Shown one piece after another: positions 62,960-64,000 of a stretch of DNA of 64,000 bases. The DNA is taken from the NCBI GenBank assembly GCA_026225945.1, contig JAMJFZ010000818.1, positions 4,680,001 through 4,744,000 on the forward strand, in the 5' to 3' direction. The position numbers and the translations under genes were made by a program. The DNA comes from Cricetomys ansorgei. Taxonomy: Eukaryota; Chordata; Mammalia; Rodentia; Nesomyidae. The notes under the pieces are model-generated. The model searched no databases, had not been told where the DNA came from, and saw only the letters and a program-made list of their open reading frames with translations. Each line of letters opens with the position of its first letter. The stretch's first letter is position 1.

Positions 62960-63140
62960 ACAGTCTGTGTATCCTGTGCTGGCCTCTAACTCACAGCTAA
63001 AGACAGCCTTGAACTCTTGATTCTTTTGAGTGCTGGGTTAGGGTGCACACCGCCACCCCCAGTTTATAAAATGCCGGGGACTGAACCCAGTGCCTTGTGC
63101 ATGGCAGACAAGCATACTGAGCTACATCCCCAGTATAAGA
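62960..63140 (-). mobile_element. B1 fragment followed by ID, MMD2 intron 1
   Basis: GCTGGCCTCTAACTCACAGC with TTTTGAGTGCTGGG, then GGGGACTGAACCCAGTGCC and GAGCTACATCCCCAG. Confidence 0.78.
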
Positions 63141-63202
63141 ACCATTACTTCTTTTTGCTAGCCTGTCTCAGGTAATCTGTCACAGCAACAGAAAACAGAC
63201 AC

Positions 63203-63440
63203 AGGGGCTGGGAAGAGAGCTCAGTTGGCGAAGTACTTGCTACTCAAGAATCAGGACCTGAGTTCAAATCCCAACACTCAAGATAGAAATCCAGATGTGG
63301 TGGCACCCTTGTAATCCCAGTCCCAGGGAGGCAGAGACAATCGGATCAATGGAGCTTGCTGGCCATCCAGCCTTATCTAGTTGGACAAGCCCCAGGTCCC
63401 AGTGAGAGACTCTTCTCTCAAAAACAAGGTGGGTGGCTAC
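63203..63440 (+). mobile_element. SINE B4, MMD2 intron 1
   Basis: AGGGGCTGGGAAGAGAGCTC head, TGAGTTCAAATCCCAAC B box, TAATCCCAGTCCCAGGGAG and CCAGTGAGAGACTC. Confidence 0.92.
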
Positions 63441-63514
63441 TGAGGATTGAAAGGATGATCCTCTGGCCTCCACATGCACACACATATGTATATACCACTC
63501 TCCAGGAACATGCA

Positions 63515-63515
63515 T

Positions 63516-63554
<39 letters not shown>

Positions 63555-63557
63555 CAA
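63515..63557. repeat. (CA)n microsatellite
   Basis: About 20 CA units with one CG change. Confidence 0.97.
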
Positions 63558-63724
63558 AGATAGTGGACAGACTTAGATAAGGTTGAAAAGGGACACCGAA
63601 TGCTTCTTAGTTCTACCAATGTTATCTTCTTTTTCTTTTTCCTTTTTCCTTTCTTTCTTTTGTATTGGATATCTGGAGATGCTGGGAAAAGAAGTTTTGG
63701 ATTCTTTTAACTCTATCCTAATTT

Positions 63725-63887
63725 TTTAATTACATTTATGGCTGTGTGTGCCATGGCATTCACGTGAGGTCATAGAACAACACGAAGACATGTTCTCTCC
63801 TTCCACCATGCGGGTTCCAGGGATTTAACTCCGACTGTCAGGCTCGGCAACAAGCGCCTTCATTCTCTGAGCCATCTTGATGGCCCC
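63725..63887 (-). mobile_element. SINE B3, MMD2 intron 1
   Basis: TGTGCCATGGCATTCACGTG, ATGCGGGTTCCAGGGATTT and CTGAGCCATCTTGATGGCC. Confidence 0.92.
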
Positions 63888-64000
63888 TGCTTTGGAGTCT
63901 TTGGATTTGCAAGTGTCTAATAGTGAAGACAGGCAAAGCTTTGTTTCTTTGGTGATCTCTCAGTTTTACGGTCTGTACAGATGATAAAACCTGCCTTTCA

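Larger units (their letters stand above)
61505..64000 (+). other. MMD2: MMD2 intron 1 (partial)
   Basis: It starts with GTGAGC after exon 1 and runs off the window. Contents: two MIR-like pieces, three B1 copies, a B3, a TTC tract, an ID, a B4, a CA microsatellite and another B3, all on record below. No second exon was recognised. Confidence 0.75.

Overview
This is mammalian nuclear DNA from a muroid rodent. Dense rodent SINEs (B1, B2/B3, B4 and ID) are scattered throughout, with a few L1 pieces, rodent hAT-type elements, ERV LTRs, old MIR copies and many CA/TA microsatellites. I cannot fix the species from the sequence; it could be a hamster, a deer mouse, a vole or another muroid.

Layout. 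Positions 1 to about 12,000 are repeat-rich with no recognisable exon. WIPI2 lies on the minus strand: twelve coding exons run from 43,593 (start codon) down to 14,752 (stop codon). They join without a frame error into a 445-residue protein, with a CpG-island promoter at about 43.55-44.2 kb and a likely 3' UTR reaching about 14.0 kb. The interval from 44.2 to 60.8 kb is intergenic and repeat-filled. It holds two LTR insertions, one further LTR-like block, an L1 with nested insertions, and two tandem arrays grown out of SINE fragments. MMD2 starts on the plus strand at 61,455 inside a second CpG island; only its first coding exon (50 nt) is here, and the rest lies beyond the right edge. WIPI2 and MMD2 are therefore head to head, about 18 kb apart.

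Function. WIPI2 is a PROPPIN beta-propeller that reads PI3P on the forming autophagosome and recruits ATG16L1. The FRRG motif (223-226), Arg108 and the Ser395-Pro396 site are all present at the numbering used for human WIPI2b. MMD2 (PAQR10) is a seven-pass membrane protein of the PAQR family. Nothing suggests that the two genes work together.

Most interesting structures: a 12-copy, 52-bp array made of an internally deleted ID element, each copy keeping a Pol III A box (56.2-56.8 kb); a 41-bp array from the B-box region of a B2 (50.5 kb); and two ERV LTRs facing each other across one primer-binding-site-like sequence (2.98-3.68 kb). I found no undescribed multi-gene system. No functional tRNA, rRNA or CRISPR array was found.
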